Below are positions 25,830 to 36,849 of a stretch of DNA of 64,000 bases, piece after piece; positions within the stretch are counted from its first letter, which is position 1; every line of letters starts with the position of its first letter. The DNA comes from Kryptolebias marmoratus (taxonomy: Eukaryota > Chordata > Actinopteri > Cyprinodontiformes > Rivulidae). The notes below the pieces were generated by a model. It was not told the origin of the DNA. It did not search any database and worked only from the letters and a program-made list of their open reading frames with translations. Position numbers and translations under genes: made by a program. The stretch spans positions 15,110,690-15,174,689 of the forward strand of contig NC_051443.1 of assembly GCF_001649575.2 (NCBI RefSeq), in the 5' to 3' direction.

Positions 25830-27235
25830 TGCCTCCATCAGCTTTGCATTACACATTTATTCCAGCAGAAATATGACGGTATACCTGCTCGAAGTGTCCC
25901 AGGCTGCACTAAACATGCTACAGTGAGCAGCTGCAGCTGTTTGTACTTGCACTACCCAGATAATTTTATGTAAACGACCATGTAATGTAAAATGTCCAAT
26001 AATGTACAAGTCTATAAATTATCATTTGCATGTAGATTTTTTTGAGACTGAAGTTGTTTAGGGAATAGTCATTTAATAGTCATTTGCTCGTACATTAAAA
26101 CATTCAAGCTATGGTTTTAATCTAATTTTTAATTTTTGTTGGTTATTAAGAGAATAAGTGTAATTGTAACATGCAAAAGGATGCACAAAACAACCTTTAA
26201 ATTTTTTTAAAAGAAACTGTTTCAGATGAAAAAGGCACATTTGTGAAGTACTTTGCAGGTGTATTTTGTGGGAAAAGTATGTTTTAGCAGCTCTCTAAAA
26301 GCAGAGCCAGCTGGCTGCTTCATGCTGTTCTGGTCACTGATGCAAAAACCTTAAGCTAGCTGCCACGGGCTGAGAGGTGGCAGACATTTCGCCACTCTAT
26401 CGCAAAGCTAACACGGGGAAAGTAATAACTATGCACACTCAAGGTAAACTCTACAACCACTTAAGAATTTGACAATAAAACAAATCTAAAATGTAATAAG
26501 TTGAATGTCTAAGCTTTCCCTGTCTTGAAAGTAAAACTCTCTGTGCTGCACTGAAAGAGCCGCCTTGTATGTTATTGCAGAATAAATTGCAAATTTGCAT
26601 GTACTCTGTGGAGGACAAAAACAATAAAGCATTTTTGGTGAACAAATTGCTGATGCTGCTGTTAGGAAAAAAAACCCTCAGCTAACTGTTCCTGAGTGGT
26701 TCACGCAGAGGAAAAAGAGAGAATCTGCAGATTAAACTGAAACACTGATGACTACACCCAAACACATTTATCTTTTTTTGATTTCATAAAATGTACCAGC
26801 GCGGCTACAAGCCATGAGATTTGATGCGCTCTAACCCCCACATGTGTTACATCACATGACAATTTAGCATAACAGATTTGAAGTTTTAGTGCTTTGAACT
26901 AAAAGGACTTATCAGTACCTTGCTGTAAACATTTACTGGAACGTACTCAGCACTCTCTAAACCAATTTGTTCGATAATTTTTGCCATGTGTGTTTTGTTA
27001 GTGTGCGGCTGCGTGTTTGTCCTCCAGGTGTAACCCAATTTCTAATTGAGGGGCTCTGTGTTTACACCTGCAGAACTGGGGCAGTCTCCAGTTAACTTAA
27101 ACTAATCAATTAGCAACAACGGTAAGGAAAGGCACTGCCAACGGAGCTCTCAGCGTATTACACTCAAATCCTCTCGTGAAGAGCAAGCTGCGAGAACAAG
27201 TTATTTGTGTAGCTTGGTGAATTTTACATAGTAGC
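25830..27235. other. Non-coding with 12-bp palindrome
   Basis: No gene seen. A perfect palindrome AGCCAGCTGGCT lies at 26,305-26,316 and is centred on a CAGCTG E-box-type core. The rest is AT-rich with no recognised element. Confidence 0.5.
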
Positions 27236-27240
27236 TTTTT

Positions 27241-27725
27241 AAATGAAAAGCCTAGCATTCCTTTAGGAACGCTTATCACTCATCACCTATCATGCCAGAG
27301 TTTTAAACTTAGATCATCTTACAATAAGTAGGGACAGAAATATAGCTGTTTTGGTCAAACCACGTAAATAACGCAATGCACAATCTCATGCAATGTTATG
27401 AAATTTTGTAAGATGTGCTAGCGCTCAAAGTAGTTTTTGAGGATGACTTTAGGCTACTATCACAGCAAATTTAACTCAATACCTGTAAAACTGACTGCGT
27501 TGTAGCTATTTTTTGTATTTGCTAGGGTTGTTCCGCTTTGGCTACCATCTTGAATAGCGTTGATTCCAATAGTTATTAAACTCTAGATGCACATTCAAAG
27601 ATTACTTTCTGAGAGTTTCATTATAATCTGTCCAGTGGATCACGAGCTACTGTGAAAGCTGCAGCCAAACAAACACACACCTAGACACAGGCGAAAACAT
27701 TATTGCCTATCATCTTTGGTGGTGA
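27241..27725 (-). repeat. Unclassified dispersed repeat, copy B (near full length)
   Basis: On the minus strand this copy runs from 'ccaccaaagatgataggc' with 'gcctgtgtctaggtgtgtg' (near 27,722-27,680) through 'gatccactggacagatta', 'aaactctcagaaagtaatc' and 'caagatggtagccaaag'. It ends with 'gtttgaccaaaacagctata' and 'ggaatgctaggcttttc' at about 27,245. It has the same block order as copies C and D and is about 485 bp long. It has no coding capacity. The orientation opposite to the other three copies shows an independent insertion rather than a tandem array. Confidence 0.75.
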
Positions 27726-27729
27726 GTGA

Positions 27730-29610
27730 TAAAAATGATTTTAGGGGTGAGAATGTTGGCTGGTTTACCATGGTGGTCTAAATTTGCGATTTTATCCACA
27801 ACTGTCACACAGATTGCTGTGACATTTAGTAGACGCGCATTGCTCTAGGAAGATAAATTCTTCTGATATATAACATTTCTATCTTTTCCTCTACTGCCAC
27901 CACGTGGATTTCGTTTTTTTTTTTCTTTTTTCCTTCTGAGACTTTTGGGCACTGAGGGGTGTTGCAGATAACCACAGCGCTCAGAGGATGATTTCTAATG
28001 ATTTTGGTGATCCTGCCCCTGACATTTCCTCTTACCAGCATGAAGCTGACATTTGTACGTTTGTCTGAAACGACTACAGGGGTGGCGTGATTAATATGCA
28101 TTAACAAATGGCTGACTTTTTTTTTAAGGCTGCATCACTAATGAGAAGTTGAAGGTTGAGTTCAGTCACGATTACTTATTATATTTATGTACATAATCAC
28201 AAAGCTCACGCTGACTGCCAAATCCCACCCACATAAGAGAAAATATATCCCACACTCACAACATTTGTACTATTCCTGTCACAGCTCTGGGACTGGAACC
28301 TTATTGAAGCTGCTTGCGATAAAGGCACAGGTCATTAAACTGTTAGTCCGCACACCTACTTATTTATGCACATTTACACACTTGTATGTATATCCAAAGC
28401 TGGTCTTTTCAAAGATCTGCTGAAAGATTTAAATATTTTAAATTACGTATATAATCTTTAATAATACTCAAAGGAGGAGAAAGCTATATTGTTTTTTCTT
28501 CTTTTTCAAACTAAATGAAATTATCTATTTTTTTTTTCGGTTTGAATTTACATGGGTGTGCATTATTAACACCTAACCCAAGGAAACACAATGGAAGACA
28601 TTTGTTGTCATCAAACAGCAGCCTACCAGACGTGCTGATGGAAGTGAGGACAGGAAAAGGTCAAGTTCTTTGCGCATTATGCCACAGAAATCTGTTTAAC
28701 CATCTCCGTCTCCTTGCAGTGGACAGTAGGTTGTTGTCTGTCAAATTCAATTTTAGGAGAGTAAGACGCTGCCACGGCATTCGGGTCGAAGCAATTTCCT
28801 GAGCAATAAATCTCATATAACCAACCACAGACCGTTTAAAAGCTCTCCATCAGCTAATAACAATGCAGTTTGCCTTTTCAGACGCATGTTTAAGTTGCTA
28901 CTTGCAGCTCTCCACCACCTCACTAACACATCAACATCAATCATTCCCCATCTTGATGTCTTGTTACTGTTTGCCCATTAAAAACAGACAGCAGTCGATG
29001 GAATCTATCAACGGAACAGGTCATGTCTGCAAAATTATGGCATACGCTCCTTGGGCCCATGCTAGACCTCCCCATAGTGTCAGCACTTTTACTAGCGGGA
29101 CTGCAAGGCTTGCCAGTGTTGCCCTTTAGGCTAATCTTTTGTAGTCAACTTTTCTATCAGGAAATCATTATGACAGACTAACTGAAATGTCAAATTAACA
29201 CAAAAAGGAGAGAAGGAACTCGCCCTGATGCACATTACTGTAAGTGTGGCAGTGACTTAGATGGGTTTACTTTGATGTGAGCTCTTTAAAGTATGGCTTT
29301 AACCCTAGCACACAGAACTTAAACCATGATTAAAACTGATGCTTACAAAGTACAAAATATTCAATCACTACATATACCCTGTTTTTCACACACGGTCTCT
29401 GCCTTTTGGCTTAATTTGTATTATATAGATAAGGAAATGGTGCAATATGGCATTTGTTATTGTCCTTTATCTACTAGTTTTAAATTGATTAAACCTGGCT
29501 TTTGGTACAAACCACATGGTTCTGTTATTAAGTTGTAATATGTACAACGTTAGAAATAAAAGATGAACTTATCTTTAAGATGGCAGTATAGTACCTTATA
29601 AGACTATATA
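27730..29610. other. Non-coding, nothing recognised
   Basis: Frames of 88-95 codons at 28,515-28,802 and 28,863-29,129 have no recognisable domain. The DNA here has somewhat richer composition than its surroundings, but no splice-bounded exon could be supported. Confidence 0.45.
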
Positions 29611-29613
29611 AAC

Positions 29614-29645
29614 ATTTGGTTTCATAGCATTTGGTTTCATAGCAA

Positions 29646-29700
<55 letters not shown>

Positions 29701-29701
29701 T
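29614..29701. repeat. 15-bp tandem duplication, (TA)18 and T19
   Basis: ATTTGGTTTCATAGC occurs twice exactly (29,614-29,628 and 29,629-29,643). A (TA)18 run follows at 29,647-29,682 and a T19 run at 29,683-29,701. Read on the minus strand this is A19 followed by (TA)18, which could be a retroposon tail that gained a microsatellite. The body of such an element was not recognised. Confidence 0.85.
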
Positions 29702-32700
29702 ACAAAATCAGCAAATCAGCATATAAATTAAGTGGGGTTTTGTAGAACTCTCATAAACCATTGATATCTTAATTGTTGCAGATAGCGCATTCGAAAGAAA
29801 AAAAAAAGTTTAGATCTGACTGGATTGATGAGCTAAAGACTAACCTGAGTCAGCCAAAGACCAAAGTGAATTGCTCTCATTTTAAAACAACTGATGTGAT
29901 ATAAAGTAAAGACATGATGTTTAGTTTATGTAGTGGTCATGTAAAAACACAATGGATATGTGAATACATACAAAAACATTGTGGTAATGGCAAAGTAACA
30001 AAAAGAGCTTTGCAGCACAAAAATAAGCATTATAAGTAAAACTCTGCATGGTGAAATATATTTAGAAAATATGTGCTTATGCACGTTAAATTTGCATTGA
30101 TTTATATGTGTCTTTTAACTTCATGCTGATTTAACTCTGAAAATATGGACTGAGCTTCCAACAAATACACATGAGGATTCTCTCATTTATCATTAATGTG
30201 TCTGTGTACAATATTCTGCCACTTACATCCTTCTTTTGCAAGAGCTCCTCTCATTTGAAATGATGAAAACAAGCAAAAAAGAAAAAGGCACTGAAGATAT
30301 GTTAAGAAAAATAGGACAAGTATATTCTTGTGTCTCAAGCATCATATGCAAAGTGTAGAATACAACTGCTCCACTGCTGATACAGGATTTTATGTTGACT
30401 GCAGATAACTGGAGGGTGATAACAATAAGAGGACAATGTAGCTCTTGCAGGTATTTTTTACACAGCTAAAAGACTTATTGAGATAATGAGGTCTCCGCAC
30501 TGCTTAGGGGATAAAAACTGGCTTAGTTGTTCAAATTTCTTGCTTTTCTTAATGTTATTGTTTTCCACAAAAAAATCCATTTAAAAACAAATTAATAAAA
30601 ACAGCCATTTGACAACAACAAAACATTAATGTCGAAACAAAACAAAATACATATTTATGAGACGAGGAAGGAGTAATGAGGTGGGCAAAGTTAGTGCCAA
30701 TCAGAAAAAACTGACAGATTTGAATCTGCATTCCAAAAAAACCCATTATATTTAACATTAAAGTGGTCCATAAATTATTTATTTTGCATTTTATTGTTCC
30801 TTCATACTGCATCCAAACATATCAGCATTCATACAACTAAATATAGCTTATTTTGATATAAATGCTTAATGTAGTTTACATTAGCTTAAGTCCAGAACGT
30901 TCCCATTATTAGCTTGCACTAGAGTAAAATGAGTACTGACATCTTCAGGCAAATGACTAAAGCCAGGAGCTCAAAGAGCCTGAAGACTAATCAATAAAGC
31001 AGGTGGGGGTTAGAGCAACAAGAGCAGAAAAATAAAATACTCCATTGTTTTTAAGTGAACTTTCCCTTGCAAACAAAACCTTACTCAAGTATTACTTGAA
31101 TAAAGTCAAAGTATTGCCAGTAAGATACAGTATGTTAATCAGTCCACAGTTAGTCAAACTATTATTAATGGAGTTGATTAATTCTTGTGGCTACTCTCAG
31201 TGGAAGTGGGCACCCTGTTTGCACTTGTGAGTTAAAAAAAGGATCCTTGATGAACAGCCAATGGCTGTAGGAGACACTGTTGCTTCTTGGGACAAACAAG
31301 TCATGGAGCATGGTTATACAGAATGCGGTGTTGGTAAGACAAGATGGCAACAGACTAGAAGATATTACTGATGTTCGTCAAAAGAAAGCACGTTAACAGT
31401 ACACAATGCTGCAGGGAAAATGCAGTTTTCGCTGTCAACAGGCACACTGACAGAAAATGTTGTACCGTAAGAGACAAACCCAATGTAGTGTGACAAGTGA
31501 ATGAAAATGTACAGACAAAACCAGTGATAGAATGCAAACCACTTATATTTGTCATAAAATGTGCAGGGAAGGATGGACTTGCTTCCATATTATATCTATT
31601 ATTAGATTCCATCAGGTAATTTGGGGGTCTGCGTAAACACTTCTTACCCTTTCTAATGTTCATTTGGCAGCAGTTAGTAGTAGGTAGTAAATGTCAAAGT
31701 GAAATCTGTGCAAATGTCAAGACACAAGGTTTTTACAGCAGAGCATTAGGTAACAAGATCAGGATTGTTACTCACTTTACCTGTCAGCGCTCATAATTTT
31801 ATAGCTGATTAATGTAGGTTTGGGGGAGCACGATGAATTATGGGATGCACTTTGAAGTCAACGGCTTTGAATTTAGCTTTACATAAAGAGAATGTCTGGA
31901 TCGAGTAGAGGTTATAAAAGTGAACTGGCTGCTGAACCTTTAGACACTTTCAGAAAACAACTGGGACTGAGAAGCTGCCTTGGAGCGATTACTGAATGGA
32001 CCGAGGCAACATGAGTCGGAGTTGATGTCAGCCCGCCACTGTTGTGCCTTTTTTTTGCCACCAAGCAAGAGTAACAGAGCCGTAACAGTCGAAATGTGAA
32101 ATGGTAAGCTGACTCTGGGGCTTAAGAATGTGATGTAATGATGACATACGGTCTGTGACCACCCGGCACAGGGATTTAAAAGTCTAAACAACAGTAAACA
32201 GATTCATTACCGAGTAGAAGATTGACTATGATGCACAGAAACTGTGCATTTAGTTAACCACAAAGAGGCTAAATTAACTGAATTAATTCATTGTGTGTTA
32301 AAAATTACATGAGGGAGACATCCATCACGTTTAATGTGTAGTGCTCCACGTCAAAGCAACTGAGTTCAAACCTATTTTAGTTCTGCAAAGCCGCTTCATT
32401 TCTAAAAGCTCGCATGAGGGACGTGGCTGGCTTAATTAGTGATTTGAGGCAGAGGCAGTAAAAGACAGACTGGCCTTTGCAGCCGTTTCGCTGAACTGTT
32501 TTGTGAAAGAGCCTTTATTTTTAAGGTAAGATTAAATGTGTCTTATTGACTGATTGATGTTGTTCCACCCTACAGAACTGAAATTAACATGCATTCATTC
32601 TTAAAGTAACCCAATGAAGTCCAAATGAGTCGTCTTTGTATTTTAGTCATGACTACATTTTTTGGCTTGGGCCATTTTTCCCCCTGGATTTTATGTGCTC

Positions 32701-33860
32701 ATTTATACCTGCTTCAGCTGAGCAGTGGTAAACGAGTTGAGAGGGGGAAAGCACAGATGTAGAGTTAATCACTACTAGGATTTCAGCATCGGTAGCACAC
32801 ACGGTTTACTTTTTTCCAGGGAGTCTGTGTTCCACCAGAACATGGTATACATGTTTCAGAAACAGTGGGCTTGCACAGCCTTTTTTTCCTTTTTGTAATA
32901 AAAAATATTCCTACTTACCCAGCTCCATGTGAACATGCGCCTGATTGCTTATGACTGGAATTGTGGGTTTCTGATAGACCTTGAGATTGAATGTTTGCAC
33001 CTCGGTGAGGGTGGTGGTTGGTTCAATAAATCAAAAGGAAAGAAAAAAAAAACCCAACAACATGCACACAAAGAGAACGTGTCTGAATATTTTAGCGCCA
33101 TCTTGAGAGAGAAATAAGTGAGAGTATGTATTCATATTAATTCCAAGCAGGCGTAAGCAGTATGCTAAGGCTGGAAAAGTGACAAATGATAAATTTTCCA
33201 TAAATAATACAGCGTGTAAAGAGATTTTGCATGATTTATTTGTTGGGCTGATGGATAAAGCTGCAACCACAACCCTAAGAAATAGATTAAGAGGAAGTAT
33301 ACAGATGAAAAGAAATCAGAAAGAAAGAAAATGGAAAACTGGCAACACGTTATAAAGGTAAATTTCTTGTAACTTATGAGATAGTTATTAAATGGTCTTT
33401 TATTTATTGTTCGCAATAAAAGTCTGGGTATTTTTATTGTCTGGGATTCTTAAAAAAAAACTACTACATCATGAACATAATGTAAATGTGCCAACCCTAC
33501 ATGTTCTGTTGTATTGTCAAAATGACATGATACCCTGGAAAGATTTACCTGTTAGAGCACCATGGACAAAGGACATTGAAGCGGAACGTCTCTCGTACCC
33601 TCCTGGGAAAAATGGAGTAATAACTGGAAAGCATAGCCATATGTGTTCTAAAGACAGGGCAATCCAGAAAATTACACACAGCATTAAGCAGATCAGACCA
33701 AAGGGAAATACTGAAAAAAATATCAAAGGCAGGCTGAGATTTTGCCTTGACACCAAGGGAAGAAGAAAAAAAATCTTTGATATATTAAAGGTTAATTATT
33801 TTAATTTGGACCAACCCTACAATCTAAGACTCCTTAACACTATACCAACTGGATACCCTC
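29702..33860. other. Non-coding, includes a 172-codon frame
   Basis: No recognised gene or repeat. The longest frame is 33,392-33,910 (+, 172 codons). It begins with a hydrophobic stretch and then a basic Lys-rich stretch, has no recognisable domain, and its last part runs into repeat copy C, so it is probably chance. Confidence 0.45.
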
Positions 33861-33863
33861 TCC

Positions 33864-34412
33864 CGCCACCAAAAGCAATAATGTTTTTGCCTGTGTCTGA
33901 GTTCATTTGACAGATATTGAGTTAAATATAATAGTGTGATAGAGGTTGTGCATTAACCCCCAACACATACTTCGAAAACTGCACATTGCATTATATTTTT
34001 GCTTAAAACTTTGCGATTAACTTTTGAATATCACCAATATTTTTCCTGATCCACTGGATGTATTACTGAAACTTTCAGAAAGTAATCACTGGACGTTCAT
34101 CTCCAACTGATTACCTTTGAAGTCACCCCGATTCAGCGACTGTGCTTGATATTAGCCAACGCAACAGTGGCTGTAACTCTGACAATTTTACAGATTTTGT
34201 GCTGAAACTTGATGAGGTAGTAGATGAGACTCATGCACAATGAGTGACATCTTGCAGTGTCACATGGGATTGTGCTTGTCGTTTTTAAGGTTTGATCAAA
34301 ACAGCTACAACTCATCATTCCATTTAATTTCTCAAAATAAGCAGTCTAAAAGTCTAGCATGAAAGGTGGCGGGTGATATGCATTTCTTTAAGGAATACTA
34401 AGCCTTTAATTG
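33864..34412 (+). repeat. Unclassified dispersed repeat, copy C (near full length)
   Basis: It starts 'ccaccaaaagcaataatg' then 'tttttgcctgtgtctgag', passes 'gatccactggatgtatta', 'gaaactttcagaaagtaatc' (34,069-34,088) and 'gtgtcacatgggattgtgc', and ends 'aaaggtggcgggtgatatgc' with 'aggaatactaagcctttaa'. Both ends agree with copy B on the opposite strand, which defines the unit as about 490-550 bp. Copy C has extra sequence near 33,905-34,030 compared with B. The left end lies about 0.7 kb upstream of the astn2 promoter. Confidence 0.75.
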
Positions 34413-34900
34413 TTTATTTTAAAATAACAGACAGGAAAGTAGTAGGAGTAATTACATGTAAAATGTTTTTATCAAATGAAAAAAAAAGTTGAATAAGAAC
34501 TAAACTTAAATCTTACCATGTTCAATTTTTAATGGTTAATTCTATAAATAAAAAAAAAAACTTTTTAAATAAATTGGAAAAAGTGGAAAGAAATAAATTT
34601 TACCACTAAATGCATTGTGTATGAACGGGGTTAGAACTATTTGCTGTATTGTGAGTTGAATAACTGTTTATTTTTTATTATTCCATGATTTCTAAACCTT
34701 TCAAAGAAAGTTGAATTAATTACAGAGCCTGATAATATAAACGGTATGTTTTTTCCTTTAAGCTGCTCTACCTTGTCTGATAAAAAAAAAAAAATACAGA
34801 TTTGATGAAAAAAAAAACAAAAATAAAAACCCCAACACAGACCATGTTAGTCTTGATTTATAAAGTGCCAACTCCACCTGAGATCTGCCTCAAAAATGGC
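34413..34900. other. AT-rich DNA upstream of promoter
   Basis: Very AT-rich with several A runs (34,550-34,560, 34,783-34,794, 34,809-34,817). No element recognised. The switch to GC-rich DNA after about 34,900 marks the promoter. Confidence 0.6.
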
Positions 34901-34904
34901 ACGT

Positions 34905-35090
34905 GCTTGCCCGAGTTAAGTGGAGCTCTTTTTCCACAGCGCGCGCACAAACGATGAAAGATGACATCCTCGCTACACCTGTGCTGCCGCCTCCTGGACG
35001 GACGCGACTCCTTTGCTGCGACTGTACTATAAGTGAACGGACAGCTTATGAGCCCCACTCAAAGCGAGAGAACCACACGCACGGAGCGGC
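34905..35090 (+). promoter_or_regulatory. CpG-rich astn2 promoter and 5' UTR
   Basis: After tens of kilobases of AT-rich DNA, CpG becomes frequent: GCGCGCGCA at 34,939-34,947, GACGGACGCGACT near 34,998-35,010, and ACGCACGGAGCGGC just before the start codon. A TATA-like TATAAG sits at 35,028-35,033, which would place a start of transcription near 35,058. CpG-type promoters often start at many sites, so the true start is uncertain. An upstream ATG at 35,048 is out of frame with the astn2 start and would matter only if transcription begins before it. The island continues through the exon. Confidence 0.65.
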
Positions 35091-35538
35091 ATGGCGAGGC
35101 TCTCGGCGCTGCACATCCGCGTCCTCCTCGCGGCTCTCCTCCTGACGGGCTCCCTGACGCTCCGGGCGAGCAAGTGGGCCACGCCGGCTGACGAGGACGG
35201 GGACAAAGAGGGCGACGAGGAGACTCCGTGCGAGGTGAAAACCGTCACCGTGTCTACCCTGCCCGTGCTCCGGGAGAACGAGTTCAGCTTCACCGGCGGA
35301 GCCGCGGGGAACGTTGCCGGAGGAGGAGGGAGCGCTGCCGGGGCGGGTGGCGCCGCCGGTGGAGGAGGAACCGGAGGAGGAACCGGCGGAGGAGGAGGAG
35401 GAGCGGGAGCAGGAGCAGGAGCAGGAGCAGGAGGAGGGGGCGAATCCCGACTCCTGTTATTCGTTAGAACAGACCTACCTGGGCGAATTTCTGTAATGGA
35501 TGATCTTGACAACACAGCTCTTCCCTACTTCACACTCG
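35091..35538 (+). CDS. astn2: Astrotactin-2, coding part of exon 1 (partial gene)
   Basis: This exon encodes 149 full codons plus the first base of codon 150. Astrotactins are neuronal membrane proteins. ASTN1 acts in glial-guided migration, and ASTN2 is known to bind ASTN1 and control its surface level and that of synaptic proteins. Residues 1-27 form a signal peptide (Leu/Ala core at about 11-24). Residues 33-45 are acidic and followed by Cys47. Residues 49-63 read VKTVTVSTLPVLREN. A Gly/Ala tract fills about 69-117. Residues 118-149 contain ESRLLLFVRTDLPGRISV and DDLDNTALPYFTL. These two conserved blocks fit ASTN2 better than ASTN1 (ASTN1 has 'KSITVSALPFLREN' and no long tract). The ATG has a strong context (GGC before, G after). 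The exon ends at CTCG followed by GTAAGA, a phase-1 donor where vertebrate ASTN2 continues with Glu. The transmembrane, EGF-like, MACPF and FNIII parts lie outside the window. Confidence 0.88.
35296..35442 (+). repeat. Gly/Ala-coding purine-rich low-complexity tract
   Basis: Within the astn2 exon, GGA, GGC and GCAGGA units encode about 49 residues that are almost all Gly or Ala, with a few Thr, Ser, Asn and Val. The run of (GCAGGA) units near 35,407-35,432 gives Ala-Gly repeats. Closely spaced G runs could form G-quadruplexes in DNA or mRNA. Mammalian ASTN2 has a Gly/Ala-rich tract at the same place, so low complexity here is a family feature, while the exact length is expected to vary. Overlapping open frames (Arg-rich, Glu-rich, and Pro-rich on the other strand) are by-products of the repeat. 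Confidence 0.85.
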
Positions 35539-35574
35539 GTAAGAACTGCTGTGGTACTATTCTGTTTGCCCTCC

Positions 35575-35611
35575 ATGATGATGATGATGCTGATGCTGAT
35601 GATGATGATGT
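35575..35611. repeat. ATG/CTG trinucleotide microsatellite
   Basis: Interrupted (GAT)n repeat just inside intron 1, 37 nt downstream of the splice donor. In the read-through frame it would encode Asp and Ala. Confidence 0.85.
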
Positions 35612-35846
35612 GAGCCTAGCTGCACATATAGGAGCCCTGTCCCCCTCTGCACTCACAAGTAGACTTTGCTCCCAGAGCTCCCCAAAATCAGCCGTTCTCT
35701 GGTAAATCACATTTCCCTTTTTTAAAATTCCAGTAGGATCTGCATCCGTCCCGCCAGGCTTCCTGTCCCCCTGCTTACCTGGAAGTGCCGCCTGTGGAAG
35801 TACAACAAATTGTCTCACTTATGGTGAAGTGACACTCTCCCCATCC

Positions 35847-35868
35847 CTCTCTCTCTCTCTCTCTCTCT
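35847..35868. repeat. (CT)11 microsatellite
   Basis: Eleven perfect CT units within intron 1, flanked by unique sequence. Confidence 0.9.
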
Positions 35869-36384
35869 GACTTTCCTGTTTTGTGGTTAAACATGATTAG
35901 GAGTTGGAAATCCATGCGCACTCCTTAGCTCTGTGCCCCAATCAAGCGGTGCAATTTAGCCCCGCAAATATGCATGAAATTAGAGATTTATTCTCACTTG
36001 AGCGCGTAATTCTTTGCACACACATGCATTCTCAGAGGTATAGGTTAAACTCAGTGCTCCAGGGGAACCCCACACATCAGATATGTGTGTGTGTGCAGGT
36101 GCTTTTTCGCATCCCCACATAATAACTGTGAATCAGCGCAGTGCAACGGTGGTCTTTGACAGGTCATCTGAAGTTCTCGGTGAAAGCCAGTGGCTCTGAA
36201 ATGGCCTGGAGAGCAGCATCACTGATTGGATAATCACAGAGGACATAATAGCGGGAAAGCGCGTCTGCCGTTTTCCCTTTCCAAAAAAAAATACACATTT
36301 GCTTTGCGAGAGGAGCCCACTTCCACGTGAAAAGTTGCTCGCTTGCCTCGCTTTTGCTGCATTTTTTCATTTATGTCCAAAAAA

Positions 36385-36402
36385 GAGAGAGAGAGAGAGA
36401 GA
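36385..36402. repeat. (GA)9 microsatellite
   Basis: Nine perfect GA units flanked by A-rich sequence. It accounts for the Lys/Glu/Arg-rich open frames that overlap here in several phases and are not genes. Confidence 0.9.
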
Positions 36403-36777
36403 AAAGGAAAAAAAAGCAACGCGAGGGATGGATACATCCCCGTGCTTTTCCCTTTGCAGCGGCAGCCACACAGTTTGGGTTTTATGACTGCTACATTTAC
36501 ATTTACAGAGTGTGCAGAGCCCGTTTAAATGCTTTCAGCCACTCAAGATGGAAGTGAAACACAATGGACGCAGAACGCTCTGTGTTCCACAATTAACAGC
36601 CGTTTCAGGTCGGGGCCCTCCTTGGCACGGCGTGGTTGAAACCTGGTCAGAAGCAAAGACGAATTCGAGCACTCGGCGGAGGTCATTGATATGGGTACTG
36701 AGAATTCGCGAGAACGTCTCATTACTGCCGTTTTTTTTGGACAGGGGCTCGCCATCATCCCCCCCCCCNGACAGGCT

Positions 36778-36779
36778 GG

Positions 36780-36835
<56 letters not shown>

Positions 36836-36836
36836 C
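36778..36836. repeat. (GGCA)n microsatellite beside an ambiguous base
   Basis: About 14.75 perfect GGCA units. They are preceded by a C10 run (36,759-36,768) and an N at 36,769, so the sequence here was hard to resolve and the true repeat length is uncertain. Confidence 0.9.
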
Positions 36837-36849
36837 TGAAGGCTGGAGC

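Noticed and set aside
33392..33910. 172-codon open frame on the plus strand
   Set aside because: No recognisable protein features, and its end runs into copy C of the dispersed repeat.
35228..35496. Arg-rich and Glu-rich frames overlapping the astn2 exon, and a Pro-rich frame on the other strand
   Set aside because: They are other-frame readings of the GGA/GCAGGA repeat that codes the Gly/Ala tract in astn2.
36299..36557. Several overlapping Lys/Glu/Arg-rich frames
   Set aside because: Produced by the (GA)9 microsatellite; three phases are open at once, which argues against coding.
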